Source: Marinactinospora thermotolerans DSM 45154 (lineage in GTDB: Bacteria; Actinomycetota; Actinomycetes; Streptosporangiales; Streptosporangiaceae). Taken from it: 64,000 nucleotides of DNA. Below, piece by piece: positions 62,974 to 64,000 of this stretch (positions are counted from its first letter, which is position 1; each line of letters begins with the position of its first letter). The position numbers were made by a program, and so were the translations under genes. The notes beneath the pieces were generated by a model that ran no database searches, was not told where the DNA came from, and was given only the letters and a program-made list of their open reading frames with translations. Location of the stretch: NCBI RefSeq assembly GCF_900167435.1, contig NZ_FUWS01000002.1, forward strand, positions 483,924-547,923. The letters run 5' to 3'.

Positions 62974-63010
62974 GCGGCGTGATCGGACGGTGTGCGTCCG
63001 GTCACGCCGC
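62974..63010 (-). terminator. Probable terminator after thiG
   Basis: A 16-bp stem with one wobble pair (62974-62989 with 62995-63010), 30 bases past the thiG stop on the minus strand. Confidence 0.75.
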
Positions 63011-63039
63011 TTTCCGCCGGCTGTCGTGCCCTGGGCGGA

Positions 63040-64000
<961 letters not shown>

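Overview
The window is chromosomal DNA from a high-GC actinomycete. The evidence is the strong G/C bias at third codon positions, many GTG starts, ATGA/GTGA gene overlaps, and actinobacterial families: a PimB-type mannosyltransferase, a PspA-PspAA-HtpX-PspAB operon, diheme QcrC, lipoprotein CtaC, a PASTA kinase, a DtxR-type iron box and a DasR-type operator. Gene order follows the Mycobacterium tuberculosis block around Rv2176-Rv2217 (pknL, aroG, plsC, fadD15, pimB, NlpC/P60, DnaQ-UvrC, trpD, ctaE-qcrCAB, ctaC, adoK, erpA, glycerate kinase, cobU/cobS, pepB, dlaT, lipB). The msrP-like gene, the second NlpC/P60 gene and the glkA region suggest a Streptosporangiales or Nocardiopsaceae-like organism rather than a mycobacterium. 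That placement is inference. There is no prophage, insertion sequence, CRISPR array, rRNA or tRNA that I can see.

Layout. 1-6160: lipoate and central carbon genes (lipB, epimerase, sucB/dlaT, lpdA) and leucyl aminopeptidase. 6587-8409: cobalamin nucleotide-loop genes cobU-cobS. 8554-13439: small gene, aldo/keto reductase, DUF3043 protein, then the envelope-stress set pspA-pspAA-htpX-pspAB. 13959-18522: glycerate kinase, erpA, adoK, an iron-box-controlled HugZ-like protein, rpsD and a TusA-like protein. 18931-22010 and 27032-31332: the two halves of the aerobic respiratory chain (ctaC-ctaD-ctaF, and ctaE-qcrC-qcrA-qcrB). They are separated by an L,D-transpeptidase and a riboswitch-controlled B12 importer (btuF-btuC-btuD).

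31883-44489: degenerate receiver protein, trpD, lone RAM domain, rhomboid protease, DnaQ-UvrC fusion, zinc-ribbon plus NYN RNase pair, two secreted NlpC/P60 hydrolases, pimB and an acyl-CoA ligase. 44861-52660: glucokinase with a small partner, EEP-family protein, membrane protein plus lipase-like hydrolase, plsC, glpK with a DasR-like operator, and a phosphofructokinase whose residues suggest pyrophosphate dependence, with a Crp-like site upstream. 52841-64000: thiI, DAHP synthase behind an aromatic leader-peptide attenuator, an MsrP-like oxidoreductase, a LytS/LytTR two-component system with a DUF485-like protein and a sodium:solute symporter, the PASTA kinase pknL, and thiG-thiS.

The most striking signal is the 5' leader of the DAHP synthase gene (55331-55465, minus strand). 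It holds a -10 box, an apparently leaderless 24-codon ORF with Phe-Trp-Arg-Phe-Tyr-Gly-Tyr near its start, and a strong intrinsic terminator, which together make a complete aromatic amino acid attenuator. Other regulatory signals are a cobalamin riboswitch, an iron box, DasR-like and Crp-like palindromes, and a pair of consensus LytTR sites two helical turns apart downstream of the symporter.
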